Source: UBA1952 sp965246905 (GTDB taxonomy: Bacteria; Bacteroidota; Bacteroidia; Chitinophagales; Chitinophagaceae). From it: a DNA stretch of 64,000 nt. The translations under genes and the position numbers were made by a program. The stretch spans positions 186,001-250,000 of the forward strand of contig CBDFFZ010000002.1 of NCBI GenBank assembly GCA_965246905.1. Reading direction: 5' to 3'. The notes beneath the pieces were generated by a model. The model saw nothing but the letters and a program-made list of their open reading frames with translations. It was not told the DNA's origin and did not search any database. This document shows positions 8,774 through 17,671 of this stretch, piece after piece (position 1 is the first letter of the stretch; the number at the start of each line of letters is the position of its first letter).

Positions 8774-9930
8774 TATAAAAAATCCGGATTTATGTATTGA
8801 AAAACAACTTTGAATATTGAACCAGTACCTGTAATGGTTAGTTCATATGTCTGCAAATGTTTTAAACGTGGTGTTTGTGAAAAATCTATTTGATATCTAT
8901 TGTCACCATGAATTGCAGGCAGCTCGGAGTTTTTCAGAGATATAATATTATTATTAGACTTAAGTACCAATTTGAGCGTATCGGCTTTCAATTCTGATAA
9001 AACAAATTTTAATTTCAAGCTTCCTATTGCATAAACCTGATTTCGCCCTTTTTCACGACCTAGATCAAGAAATGATGTCTCTTTAGGTATACCTGTCATC
9101 AAGCTATCATCAATAATAGTAAACCGCCACGGCTCAGCCCCGCCCAGCAAAAGCCCTTTGTAATACGCATCCACCGTCCACGCATAAGGCACAAACTTTT
9201 CCAGCTCCTTTCCGTACACAGGGTAAGCCAAAGTCGTAGGCTGGATATGTGTTTCCTGATAAACCGGGTTGTTCCGGTTTATAGCCGCCGTGTTGTTCTG
9301 CCCTTCCTTCACTTCCGCCACCCGCAGCCGGTACGTCAGCGCCGAGGCAAACGGGTAGTTCACCATCCACGTAAACACCGGGAAGTTCTCGTGCAGCTTT
9401 GCGTTATTTTCCGGCGCTACCAGGTTGATCAGGAATAGGTCGTCCAGTTTCCCGAAGATGCATTCCGCGTCGCCACTGCCGGCAATGGTCTCACCGCCCG
9501 GCGAGGTAGGCGTCACTTCCACGCAGTACTCATACGTCCCCGCCGGCAGCTTCCGGTAATCCATGAACAGCTCCCTGAACGCCGAGCCGGAAAAGTTCCA
9601 CTGCGGATGCACATACGCTCTGTCGATCACATTCATGCCCGGCTGCAGTGTGTAGCGATAGGTGTAGCTGAAAGAATTGCCCGTGGCCCGGTAGGTAAGC
9701 CGCCCTTTCACCAGCACATCATTGGCCTTCGGCAGGGTGGACTGCACCGTATAGCCGAACACGTTGTCCGGCGTAAGGTCCACCCCGTCGATGGTGCCCA
9801 TGCTGATCATCACCCCGCCCTGCGCACGGCAGAGCGACGGCGCCAGGCACACCAGCCAGCCCATCAGCAACAGGACCGGCCAGCGGGGCCGCCTCTCAGA
9901 TAAATAATGATTCATGTTGCTCATAGCCAA
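8773..9930 (-). CDS. Exported fibronectin-like surface protein
   Basis: The 385-residue product has a positively charged start, a hydrophobic segment (WPVLLLMGWLVCLAPSLC) and likely signal cleavage after CRA-Q. Residues 160-265 contain a fibronectin-III-like module introduced by a motif common in Bacteroidota surface proteins (LVAPENNAKLHENFPVFTW) and closed by WRFTIIDD. The gene follows the 999-residue barrel gene after 10 bp. Composition changes abruptly at about 9120: codons 1-270 are GC-rich like the upstream gene, while codons 271-385 and everything downstream are AT-rich. That points to a recombination joint inside the gene. Possible role as an adaptor between the outer-membrane barrel and the exoprotein; this is inference. 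Confidence 0.65.
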   Translation of the reverse strand: MAMSNMNHYLSERRPRWPVLLLMGWLVCLAPSLCRAQGGVMISMGTIDGVDLTPDNVFGYTVQSTLPKANDVLVKGRLTYRATGNSFSYTYRYTLQPGMNVIDRAYVHPQWNFSGSAFRELFMDYRKLPAGTYEYCVEVTPTSPGGETIAGSGDAECIFGKLDDLFLINLVAPENNAKLHENFPVFTWMVNYPFASALTYRLRVAEVKEGQNNTAAINRNNPVYQETHIQPTTLAYPVYGKELEKFVPYAWTVDAYYKGLLLGGAEPWRFTIIDDSLMTGIPKETSFLDLGREKGRNQVYAIGSLKLKFVLSELKADTLKLVLKSNNNIISLKNSELPAIHGDNRYQIDFSQTPRLKHLQTYELTITGTGSIFKVVFQYINPDFL

Positions 9931-9940
9931 TGCTTATTTT

Positions 9941-12940
9941 TTATTTAGGATTTTTAAGTTTCATTTTAAAGCGCCACGCTACGTCTAAGCTGCCGCTGTA
10001 CAGGCGCTTCCAACCTTCCGCCTCCGTGAGCCGGTACTTCGATGCCCTCGCTGTAGCCCGTACCGATACGGGCGTCTTTGCAAAGCGGTACATGCAGCTT
10101 GCCGAAAGCCCGTACTTCGAAAGGCCGAACGGCGCAAAGCCGATGTCATAGCCGCCCGCGATGCTGGTCTGCTTCGTCAGCACATAGCTGCCGCTCATCA
10201 TCCAGAAGGTCGTCTTTACGTGCGCCGGCACTACCGTATCCTGCCCTTTGGCCGTCTGGTCCATATTGCCCAGGCTGCCGGTGACCGAGTATTTGGGGGT
10301 CGTATAGATCGCATTGAGCTGCACCAGGTCGCTGCCGTAGCTGCTCGTATCGATCTCGGCGGTGCTCTTGTTGTATATGGCCGAAAAGCGCCACGATACC
10401 CCGCCTTTTTTTTTGATCTGGTAGCTGCCGCGGCCTGTCCATACTGCACCCAGCACCGGGCGCTGCGGGATGGCCAGCGTATCGGTATAAGAGCGGAAGG
10501 TAGTGTAAGGCTTATAAGAGAGCGAGACGGAAGGATAGCGCTTGGAATGGGTTGCGATCTCGAAGCCCCAGCGGTTATTGTTGCCCGTTGCGGCGAAAGC
10601 GTGCTGCTCGATATGGTTGTACTCGATACCCAGGGTAAGAAAGGCCTTGAAGAAATCGCCTTTTGCCGCAACCTTCAGCCGGTCGGTGCCGCTCAGGTTT
10701 ACCGGCAGGGTGCTGTTCTGAAAGTCCTTACCAGCATGCTCATACCCGGCCTCAAGGCCGATCGTTGTTTTTGGAATGCTGCCCTCGCCGTTCAGGTGCC
10801 AGGCGATGTTATCGGCATTAAGCTTGTCTTTCAGGCTTTCACCGCTGCCCTGTTGAAAGGAAGTGGCGATCTCGCCTTCGGCCGTTGCATATTTGGTGAT
10901 GCTGCCACTATAAGCCAGTGAGACGATGTGTACCGGCTTCTGAAAGGTGGGATATGCCAGGTCCACGTTCTTGAAGAACGTATCGGTACCGTTGTCCTTC
11001 AGTGCTTTTCTGGAAGGCGTATAGCCGTAATAGATAAGGGTGATCTTCTGCTTCTTTGCTGGCCTGAAGATGGCGCGGCCCGAGTAGGCGGTGTACTTAT
11101 CCAGCGAGCCGTCGCGGCCCACGAACTGTGTCGAACCCACCGTTGCCCCCACCTGGCAGAAGCCGAGGTCGTAGCCGCCGTCTATGCCCTTGAGCTGCTG
11201 GCCGTCCATCGTATAGCGGGATACTGCTTTCGGGAAGATGCCTGCATCGAGGCTGGTAAGGCCGGTGGCAAACTTTTTCACCTTTCCTTCCGGCAGCAGG
11301 CCTACCGCGCTTTTGGCCAGCTGCTTGTAGGTGGTGCCATCGGCGTTGTCCATATCCGCCAGCTTTGCATAGCCTGCCGCGGAATCGATATAGTTGGTGT
11401 TCCTGTACTGCTCTACTAGCGCATAGTATTTCTTCGCCTTCTGCTCCAGCTCAACCAGCCGCTTATATTTCTTCAGGGCTTTTTGGTAGATGCGGTTGGC
11501 GGAATCGGCCGTACGCCTCGCACCGGCTTCCGTTCTGCGCAGCTGGCTGGCGGAATCTGTAGCCGTATCGGCAGCCGGATGCATCCATGAGGCGGTGTCC
11601 TTTGCCTTTTCGGTGAGCGATGCGGTGATCTGCCGTTTGAACCCGGCCGTATCGAGGCCGGATGTATTGATGTCGGATACGCCGGTCTCTTTTTTGAGGT
11701 CGTTCAGCATCCCTGTTTCCTGGCCTTTCAGGTTATCGAGGTAGCTGCCGTAGATCTGTTCCAGCCCCTTGCCTTTGGATAGCGTTTGTGAGAACTGGCT
11801 CTTAAAGCCGCCGATTAGGCCCAGCAGCTCGCTTTTCGCTTTTTCGGCGTCGTAGTGCACCCGGATATAGCTGCCCTTTACCAGCCTGTTCTTATCCTGG
11901 GTGGTATAATAGCCCTCGATGCCGATGGGCATGTCCTGGACGGAGGTCTCGATGTTGGCGCGCAGCTCGTAATAATTGTTTTCTTCTGTCGAGTACTCCG
12001 GCTGCCTGTTTGCCCAGTTGCCGGTAAGGCCTATCTGGCCGGTGAGCTCGCGCTCGTCCTTTTTCTCTTTGAGCAGGTCCTTTACCTGGGAGAGCAGCGA
12101 GCGGTAGCTTTCGAGCTCATTGGTGGCAAGCGAGGCTACGGGCGCGGTCAGGGCGTCCTGTTGCTTTTTCACCTGCGACGAAAGGGATTGCGATAGCTCA
12201 ACCTCGTAGCGGCCCACGAACCAGTCCTCGTAATAGAGCGAGATGTAATCCTTTCCGCCCTTCTTTTCCGTAATGCTGGTAAGGCCTTTTGATTTAAAGA
12301 GGCGGTCTATCTTCCCGGCGGCCCGGTCAAGCGTTTTTGTGGTATTTGCGGCGAGGCTGTTCACGGCTCTTGCTTCGCCCGCAAGGCTGATGCCCAGAAT
12401 ATTCGCTTTTTTTTCAGGTAGTAATGTATTGTTGAGCTCTTTACGCAGCGGCGATGTAGGGGCAAGAGCGGAATCTACCGCATAGCTGAAGGTTTTGCTG
12501 ATAACCGAGCTGTCGCCCTGTTTAAGATCGAGGAACACTTTATAGCTGCCGGGCGGTACGCTGCCGGTCTTACGCAGGATGTTGTAAAAAACAGGCAGGT
12601 AATAGGAATGCTCTTCAGAAGGGGTGATGAGCAGTTGCTGCTGCTTTAGCTGCCCGTCAAGATCAGTTGGTCTGGATTGCTTGCGGCAGATGAGCAGGCT
12701 GTCGCCACCCGTGCCCATCTTGTAGCAGGAATAATAAAGAACGGCCCCTTTCGCCCCGATATTCTTGTAATAAATATCCGCACTAAGCTTTTGCTCCGCG
12801 CTGAGGTACGGCAGATCCGCATGAATATGGAAAGCTGTGCCCTGTTGGGCATATAGTTTAAGAGGTAAAGCACAAAGTGCAATTACCAGGAGGGCCAAAT
12901 AGTTGCTCAATGTTTTAGGGTAAAACATAGGGGAAAGCAT
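9941..12940 (-). CDS. Outer-membrane beta-barrel protein with coiled-coil middle
   Basis: The protein has 999 residues. A signal peptide (about residues 8-31, ending KLYA-QQ) is followed by an Ig-like domain (residues 32-155). A helical, charged middle with coiled-coil-like segments covers residues 180-530 (for example SQVKKQQDALTAP and YQKALKKYKRLVELEQKAKK). Residues 560-999 show alternating amphipathic strands ending in DVAWRFKMKLK, as expected for an outer-membrane beta barrel. It is the first gene of the minus-strand operon. Its GC content is clearly higher than that of the genes beyond 9120. I do not recognise the family by name. A role as outer-membrane anchor or export partner for the downstream giant protein is inference. 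Confidence 0.65.
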   Translation of the reverse strand: MLSPMFYPKTLSNYLALLVIALCALPLKLYAQQGTAFHIHADLPYLSAEQKLSADIYYKNIGAKGAVLYYSCYKMGTGGDSLLICRKQSRPTDLDGQLKQQQLLITPSEEHSYYLPVFYNILRKTGSVPPGSYKVFLDLKQGDSSVISKTFSYAVDSALAPTSPLRKELNNTLLPEKKANILGISLAGEARAVNSLAANTTKTLDRAAGKIDRLFKSKGLTSITEKKGGKDYISLYYEDWFVGRYEVELSQSLSSQVKKQQDALTAPVASLATNELESYRSLLSQVKDLLKEKKDERELTGQIGLTGNWANRQPEYSTEENNYYELRANIETSVQDMPIGIEGYYTTQDKNRLVKGSYIRVHYDAEKAKSELLGLIGGFKSQFSQTLSKGKGLEQIYGSYLDNLKGQETGMLNDLKKETGVSDINTSGLDTAGFKRQITASLTEKAKDTASWMHPAADTATDSASQLRRTEAGARRTADSANRIYQKALKKYKRLVELEQKAKKYYALVEQYRNTNYIDSAAGYAKLADMDNADGTTYKQLAKSAVGLLPEGKVKKFATGLTSLDAGIFPKAVSRYTMDGQQLKGIDGGYDLGFCQVGATVGSTQFVGRDGSLDKYTAYSGRAIFRPAKKQKITLIYYGYTPSRKALKDNGTDTFFKNVDLAYPTFQKPVHIVSLAYSGSITKYATAEGEIATSFQQGSGESLKDKLNADNIAWHLNGEGSIPKTTIGLEAGYEHAGKDFQNSTLPVNLSGTDRLKVAAKGDFFKAFLTLGIEYNHIEQHAFAATGNNNRWGFEIATHSKRYPSVSLSYKPYTTFRSYTDTLAIPQRPVLGAVWTGRGSYQIKKKGGVSWRFSAIYNKSTAEIDTSSYGSDLVQLNAIYTTPKYSVTGSLGNMDQTAKGQDTVVPAHVKTTFWMMSGSYVLTKQTSIAGGYDIGFAPFGLSKYGLSASCMYRFAKTPVSVRATARASKYRLTEAEGWKRLYSGSLDVAWRFKMKLKNPK

Positions 12941-13313
12941 AGGGTAGTGCTACAAATATGATTACTAATTCTGGAACTATAACTCTTTCTTAGAAAATCT
13001 CTTATAGAAAAATTAACCGAATAATAGTATTATTTATTTAGTAAACACAATACTACATAGTATAGTCCTTTATAAGTGAATATCTATTGAAACAAAAATT
13101 CTTGCCAAATACGTAGCATATGTGTTTTATTACATGTTTTTGTTTTTCTGGCTTTCGGAAACGTTAAAGTCTGTGCGCATCAGACCTGGATATCATAATC
13201 ATGTTGATTTGATCAGTCCAGAAAACGCTTAGTGCAAATTCTTTTAGTATGGAGCCAAGAAGATCTGTTGATAAAGCCGGATATGCCTATATACTTTTGA
13301 TCTTTGTTAATAA
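12941..13313 (+). other. Intergenic stretch, no gene seen
   Basis: This AT-rich stretch upstream of the minus-strand operon has no convincing reading frame. It must contain the operon promoter, but I could not fix a -7/-33 pair with confidence. Confidence 0.4.
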
Positions 13314-13517
13314 TTGATAAAAATCTATTTTGGCATTGGAGGAAATGGCCTCCCGATTGTAATCCTAAATGAGCAGAAAAAAGCGCTTCTGGTTCCTCAT
13401 GCAACTTATGCTCCGCTTGTACGTTGGGCATTCAATAAAATGGCTCTTGGCGTGTCCGATATTGAAACGGTAAGAAGAGCTGCTGCCGGGAATGGATGCC
13501 CTGCACCCAAACCTTAA
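13314..13517 (+). pseudogene. Remnant of a serine-recombinase gene
   Basis: The 67-codon frame has no continuation on either side but its central part (ALLVPHATYAPLVRWAFNKM and then ALGVSDIETVRRAAAGNG) matches the pattern of the Recombinase domain that follows the resolvase domain in large serine recombinases. The typical form there is 'proline, acidic or polar residue, A-P-L-V/I-K/R-W-A-F, G, helix with a V/W-R/K, G'. No catalytic resolvase domain and no zinc-ribbon part are present within reach, so this is a fragment, not a functional enzyme. It lies directly beside the operon whose downstream half looks exchanged, and is probably a scar of a mobile element. Confidence 0.5.
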
Positions 13518-13630
13518 TCGATATTATCCTGCTCCGTGGCTCCGGCTTTTATCTGCGGGAATATTTTATGCCGGCCACCTTTTTCGTGCTTTCCCTTCCT
13601 GCAATAAAAGTTATTTTTGAGGATCAACCT

Positions 13631-15016
13631 ATGAGCACGAAATCCGTATTTCTCGCCAAAAGCGAAATCAAGGCGCACGACCTGGAGCATAAGCGCAAAA
13701 TCACGTTCAACATCGGCAAATATGCGGATGCGGTCGTAAAAGGCAAGATGCAGTTTGGCAACCTCGATCTTGCCCGGCGCATGGCTAAAAATATAAAGTG
13801 GCAGGCCATCGAGCATCTTGATGAATACCTGCTACAGTTTGAGGCCGCCTTTACGGCGCGTGGCGGAAAGGTGATCTGGGCAGAAACGATCGAAGCGGCG
13901 CAGGCAGCGATCTTAGAGATCTGTAAGGCAAAGGGCACGCGGCAGGTGGTGAAATCCAAATCGATGGTAACCGAGGAGATTCACCTGAATGATTTCCTGG
14001 AAAAGAACGGGATCATATCGGTAGAGACGGACCTGGGCGAATATATACAGCAGCTGGATGGGGAGGCTCCCTACCATATTGTAACGCCTGCCATGCACAA
14101 GAGCAAAGAAGATGTGGCGCGGGTATTTCATGAAAAGCTGGGCACGGAGCCCAACCTTTCGCCTTCGGAGCTTACGATGATTGCGCGGGCCAATCTCCGC
14201 GAAAAATATACAAGTGCCGAGGTAGGCATAACGGGCGGCAACTTCCTGCTCGCGGATATCGGCGCGGTATGCGTTACGGAAAATGAAGGGAACGGGCGGC
14301 TTACCACGGCTTTTCCCAAAACGCAGATCTCTATTGTGGGCATCGAAAAAATATTGCCTTCGGTAAATGATCTGGGGCTATTCTGGCCATTGCTGGCTAC
14401 TTATGGCACAGGGCAGCAGGTAACGGTGTACAATACAATCTTCAGCGGCCCGCGGCAGCCCGGCGAGAACGATGGTCCCGAGGAAATGTATGTGATCCTG
14501 CTGGATAATGGCCGTACCAATATGCTGGCGAAACCCGAGGTACGCGAGGGCCTGTACTGCATCCGTTGCGGCTCCTGCCTCAATGCCTGCCCGGTGTATA
14601 AAAATATTGGCGGCCATGCTTACGGCGCTACCTATAGCGGCCCCATTGGCTCGGTAATAACGCCGCATATGGCGGGTATGGATGAATACAAACACCTCAG
14701 CTACGCTTCCTCCCTTTGTGGCAACTGCACGGAGGTATGCCCGGTAAAGATCAATATCCATGAAATGCTGCTGGAAAACCGGCACCTTTCCGTAGTGGAA
14801 GGACTTACCGAAAAATCAGAGCGTATAGGCTGGAGGCTCTGGAAGCGGGGCATGCAAAGCCGGATGCTGATGAACAGCGCAGGACCTGGCCTTAAAAATA
14901 TGATGCTCAGCAAGGTATTTGGCGCTACCTGGCTGGCACGTCGGGAGGGTACGGTGTTTGCGCCCAAAACATTCGGGCAGCTATGGAAGGAGCACCAGAA
15001 AACCGGGCGGCATTGA
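13631..15016 (+). CDS. lutB: LutB-type iron-sulfur lactate utilisation protein
   Basis: The protein of 461 residues matches LutB/YkgF, a subunit of the LutABC complex that oxidises L-lactate to pyruvate in the cytoplasm. The N-terminal half has the LUD domain (VKSKSMVTEEIHLN and VGITGGNFLLADIG). Two cysteine groups follow, CIRCGSCLNACP and CGNCTEVCP, for two 4Fe-4S clusters, and then the usual C-terminal tail domain. The ATG at 13631 was chosen because family similarity begins there; the frame is open upstream to 13496 but that part is unrelated. Neither lutA nor lutC is adjacent in this window. The last 34 bp overlap the next gene, so the two are probably cotranscribed. Confidence 0.88.
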   Translation: MSTKSVFLAKSEIKAHDLEHKRKITFNIGKYADAVVKGKMQFGNLDLARRMAKNIKWQAIEHLDEYLLQFEAAFTARGGKVIWAETIEAAQAAILEICKAKGTRQVVKSKSMVTEEIHLNDFLEKNGIISVETDLGEYIQQLDGEAPYHIVTPAMHKSKEDVARVFHEKLGTEPNLSPSELTMIARANLREKYTSAEVGITGGNFLLADIGAVCVTENEGNGRLTTAFPKTQISIVGIEKILPSVNDLGLFWPLLATYGTGQQVTVYNTIFSGPRQPGENDGPEEMYVILLDNGRTNMLAKPEVREGLYCIRCGSCLNACPVYKNIGGHAYGATYSGPIGSVITPHMAGMDEYKHLSYASSLCGNCTEVCPVKINIHEMLLENRHLSVVEGLTEKSERIGWRLWKRGMQSRMLMNSAGPGLKNMMLSKVFGATWLARREGTVFAPKTFGQLWKEHQKTGRH

Positions 15017-16329
15017 GCTTGCCGGTTATCGTTATCTGGGCGCCCAAGGATTCTCCACGGCTGCGCTACGTGCTGGATTGGCTGTTTTCGCAGCAGTTGG
15101 GCTTATCGTATAAACTTACGAACGATGTGGCTGAGGCAGGAAGCGCTACGCATGGTATTGCCTATGGTGCGTCTATTCAGGGCATGATTTCTATCCCTTC
15201 GGGGAATTTACTTTTTGAGGAAGGAGCAAAGCAGCAGATCATCCCGCAGGGAAAATGGAACGGCCTGCATACGCTGTACCATGATGACGCGGCTCAATGT
15301 ACCCTCCCATTCGATCTCTTTTCGGGAATATTCTTTCTGCTTTCCCGCTATGAAGAGTATAGCACTTTTGAGCCGGATAAGCATGGGCGCTATCCGCACA
15401 GTAATAGTATCCTTTATCAATGCGGGGTTTTGGAAACACCTCTGGTAGATGAATGGGTAAATCATTTCCGTAATGAGCTCATGGTAGCATGGGATATTAC
15501 TATTCCTGAAATGCCTTTTGAGCTCCGGGCAACTTATGATATAGACATTGCCTGGTCCTACAAAAATAAAGGTGCTAAACGCTCACTGGGCGCCGCTTTG
15601 CGGGATATCCTGACCGGAAACGCAGGCTCATTCATCCAAAGAATAAAAGTGCTGGCCGGTGCCGCGCAAGATCCTTACGATGCCTTTGACCTGGTGCTCA
15701 AGCTGCACCGGAAATATAAATTGCCTGCACTTTTTTTCATTCTTGCAGCAGCGCAGTCTTCGCCTTTTGATAAGAATATCCCACTTGAGCATCCTGCTAT
15801 GACGGCGCTGATAAGATCTTTGACCCTTTCGGGGCCTGTCGGGTTGCATCCTTCTTACTTCACCCACGGCAATGAGGATATGCTGCTTGCAGAAAAGGCA
15901 GCGTTGCGCAGCATTACCGGCACCACTATTACCACCTCGCGACAGCATTATATCCGTGTTTTCCTTCCGCAAACCTACCAGGCTTTGCTGGCCGCTGGTA
16001 TCAATGAGGATTACAGCATGGGCTATGCAACGGCCCTGGGTTTCCGGGCAGGTACAAGCCGCGCTTTTTACTGGTATGATATGGAACGGGAGGTGCAAAC
16101 GGCTTTGTGCATTCATCCTTTCTGCTTCATGGATACTACGGCGCATTACGATCTTGGCTTATCAACACGCGCAGCTTTTTTACGCCTGCGGCAGATGGGT
16201 GTTAAACTGCGGGAGTGCGGTGGCAGGCTTACAACTGTATTTCATAATTTTTCTCTGGGGAGCGATGCCGAATGGAAGGGCTGGAGAGAAGAGTACGAAG
16301 CGTTTGTAAAAGACTATCAGGATGAATAG
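14983..16329 (+). CDS. DUF7033 / polysaccharide-deacetylase-like protein
   Basis: The protein has up to 448 residues. Its N-terminal part (VIVIWAPKDSPRLRYVLDWL, residues about 15-34, and LLSRYEEY) fits the DUF7033 domain that precedes polysaccharide-deacetylase-like modules in Bacteroidota. Around residue 188 an RATYDIDIAW motif resembles the D-x-D metal site of NodB-type deacetylases, and GLHPSY resembles the later histidine motif (H-P-S). The ATG at 14983 lies inside lutB; a TTG at 15013, overlapping the lutB stop codon, is an equally plausible start. No signal peptide is visible, so it is probably cytoplasmic. The substrate is unknown; family members often sit in surface-polysaccharide contexts, which is not the case here. 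Confidence 0.7.
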   Translation: MEGAPENRAALSLPVIVIWAPKDSPRLRYVLDWLFSQQLGLSYKLTNDVAEAGSATHGIAYGASIQGMISIPSGNLLFEEGAKQQIIPQGKWNGLHTLYHDDAAQCTLPFDLFSGIFFLLSRYEEYSTFEPDKHGRYPHSNSILYQCGVLETPLVDEWVNHFRNELMVAWDITIPEMPFELRATYDIDIAWSYKNKGAKRSLGAALRDILTGNAGSFIQRIKVLAGAAQDPYDAFDLVLKLHRKYKLPALFFILAAAQSSPFDKNIPLEHPAMTALIRSLTLSGPVGLHPSYFTHGNEDMLLAEKAALRSITGTTITTSRQHYIRVFLPQTYQALLAAGINEDYSMGYATALGFRAGTSRAFYWYDMEREVQTALCIHPFCFMDTTAHYDLGLSTRAAFLRLRQMGVKLRECGGRLTTVFHNFSLGSDAEWKGWREEYEAFVKDYQDE

Positions 16330-16330
16330 T

Positions 16331-16891
16331 TTAGCCGGCCGCCCCGGCCTTATCCATCTGCGCTAATTTTTGGGTAAGTGCCTCCAGCATATCGCATTGA
16401 CGGGCCTGTATATCATAAAGCGTTTTTATCTGCTCTTCAATAAGCACATCCATTTTCTGGTGCAGGCTCCGGATCTCTAATTCTGCTTTGGTGTTGATGA
16501 GGTAATCATTCTCGCCGCGCATCCGGTCTTTTTCTTCCTGCCGGTTCTGGCTCATCATAATTACAGGCGCCTGCAGAGCGGCAATACAGGAAAGGATGAG
16601 GTTCATGAGGATAAAAGGATAAGGATCGAATGCATGGGTGGCCGCAATGGCGTTATAACCTACCCAAACTACAAGCACAATACCAAAGAGAATGATGAAC
16701 TTCCAGCTGCCACCAAAGCGGGCTACTTTATCGGATATTTTCTGCCCCCGCGTGAGTACATCTGCCGGCGGATTGAGCAGGTTGTTCGTTATCAGTGTTT
16801 CTTCCTCGAGCGCCTGGGCAATGATGCGGTGCAGGTGTGCCATGTGCTCGTCCTGATCATTCAGCAGCAGGCTTATTTCTTTTTGGGGCAT
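16331..16891 (-). CDS. DUF1003 membrane protein
   Basis: The 186-residue protein contains the DUF1003 signature: a soluble start, KVARFGGSWKFIILFG, a first membrane helix (FIILFGIVLVVWVGYNAI, residues about 68-85), FDPYPFILMNL, and a second helix (ILSCIAALQAPVIMMSQNRQ), followed by DRMRGENDYLINTKAELEI and a helical tail. It is an inner-membrane protein of unknown function with both termini probably in the cytoplasm. It converges with the DUF7033 gene, with a single base between the two stop codons. It is followed at 48 bp upstream by the L,D-transpeptidase gene on the same strand and may share its transcript. Confidence 0.85.
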   Translation of the reverse strand: MPQKEISLLLNDQDEHMAHLHRIIAQALEEETLITNNLLNPPADVLTRGQKISDKVARFGGSWKFIILFGIVLVVWVGYNAIAATHAFDPYPFILMNLILSCIAALQAPVIMMSQNRQEEKDRMRGENDYLINTKAELEIRSLHQKMDVLIEEQIKTLYDIQARQCDMLEALTQKLAQMDKAGAAG

Positions 16892-16938
16892 GGCTCGTAT
16901 TATTAGTGGTGCCCATTACAGGCTACATTATAAAAGGA

Positions 16939-17637
16939 TTATTTCCGCACCACAACGCTGGTACCTACGCCTACAATGCTGAAAAGCTCTTCAATGTCTT
17001 TGTTCCTGAGCGCAATGCAGCCGTCCGTCCAGCCTATGCCCATATCTATCATATCATCACCGCCGGCCCAGATGCCGTGGATGCCTACTGAGCCTCCTAT
17101 CTGCGCTGTTGCCGGTATGGCCCCGCTTGCCTTCAGCGCATTGAACTTTTTCGTACAGGAGTCGTTGGGGTAATTAAGCCCCATGAACCGCGTATATTTT
17201 GATCCTGCATTCTTATTGGCAATCTTAAACTGGCCTTCAGGTGTGCAGCGGTCGCCTTCCATGCGCTTATCCATTAGCGGGTTTGGGCCAAATACGGCTT
17301 TATACACACGCAGCATCCGCTTGCGGTACCACAGCTGCAATACGTAATCAGATTTATCCACCACCAGCGATACGAATTCCTTTTTAAGTGTATCTGCCCG
17401 GAAGGGAATGTGCGGTATATTCAATGCAGATGATTTCGGCATGATGATGGTTTGCGTAACGCGCATCATACCCTGGGTAAACTGAACTACGCGCACAATA
17501 TGCCCTTTGCCATCGCTATACTCATCGAGCACTTTTACGTTTTTTGGTGCAGGCGGCTCTGCCACCGGGGCCTGCGCATATATGGCAAGCGGCGAAAAGA
17601 TCATCACACATAAAAACAGCGTGAGCTGGTATTTCAT
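16939..17637 (-). CDS. L,D-transpeptidase (YkuD family)
   Basis: The 232-residue exported protein carries a C-terminal YkuD catalytic domain, which forms L,D-crosslinks in peptidoglycan or attaches proteins to it. The catalytic segment is visible as SVGIHGIWAGG followed by GWTDGCIALRN, in which the His and Cys are the expected active-site residues; the more common S-x-GC-I-R is T-D-GC-I-A-L-R here. The start at 17637 (MKYQLTLFLCVMIFSP) gives a good signal peptide; the frame is open further upstream to 17739 but that part overlaps the neighbouring DUF2480 gene and is not needed. The enzyme acts in the periplasm. It lies 34 bp behind the DUF2480 gene and is likely cotranscribed. Confidence 0.85.
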   Translation of the reverse strand: MKYQLTLFLCVMIFSPLAIYAQAPVAEPPAPKNVKVLDEYSDGKGHIVRVVQFTQGMMRVTQTIIMPKSSALNIPHIPFRADTLKKEFVSLVVDKSDYVLQLWYRKRMLRVYKAVFGPNPLMDKRMEGDRCTPEGQFKIANKNAGSKYTRFMGLNYPNDSCTKKFNALKASGAIPATAQIGGSVGIHGIWAGGDDMIDMGIGWTDGCIALRNKDIEELFSIVGVGTSVVVRK

Positions 17638-17671
17638 AAAAATTCTGTGCAGGATTAAAATGCCTGTGAAA

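Noticed and set aside
13496..13630. Upstream extension of lutB to 13496
   Set aside because: The first 45 codons are unrelated to LutB and continue the recombinase scar region; the family start is at 13631.
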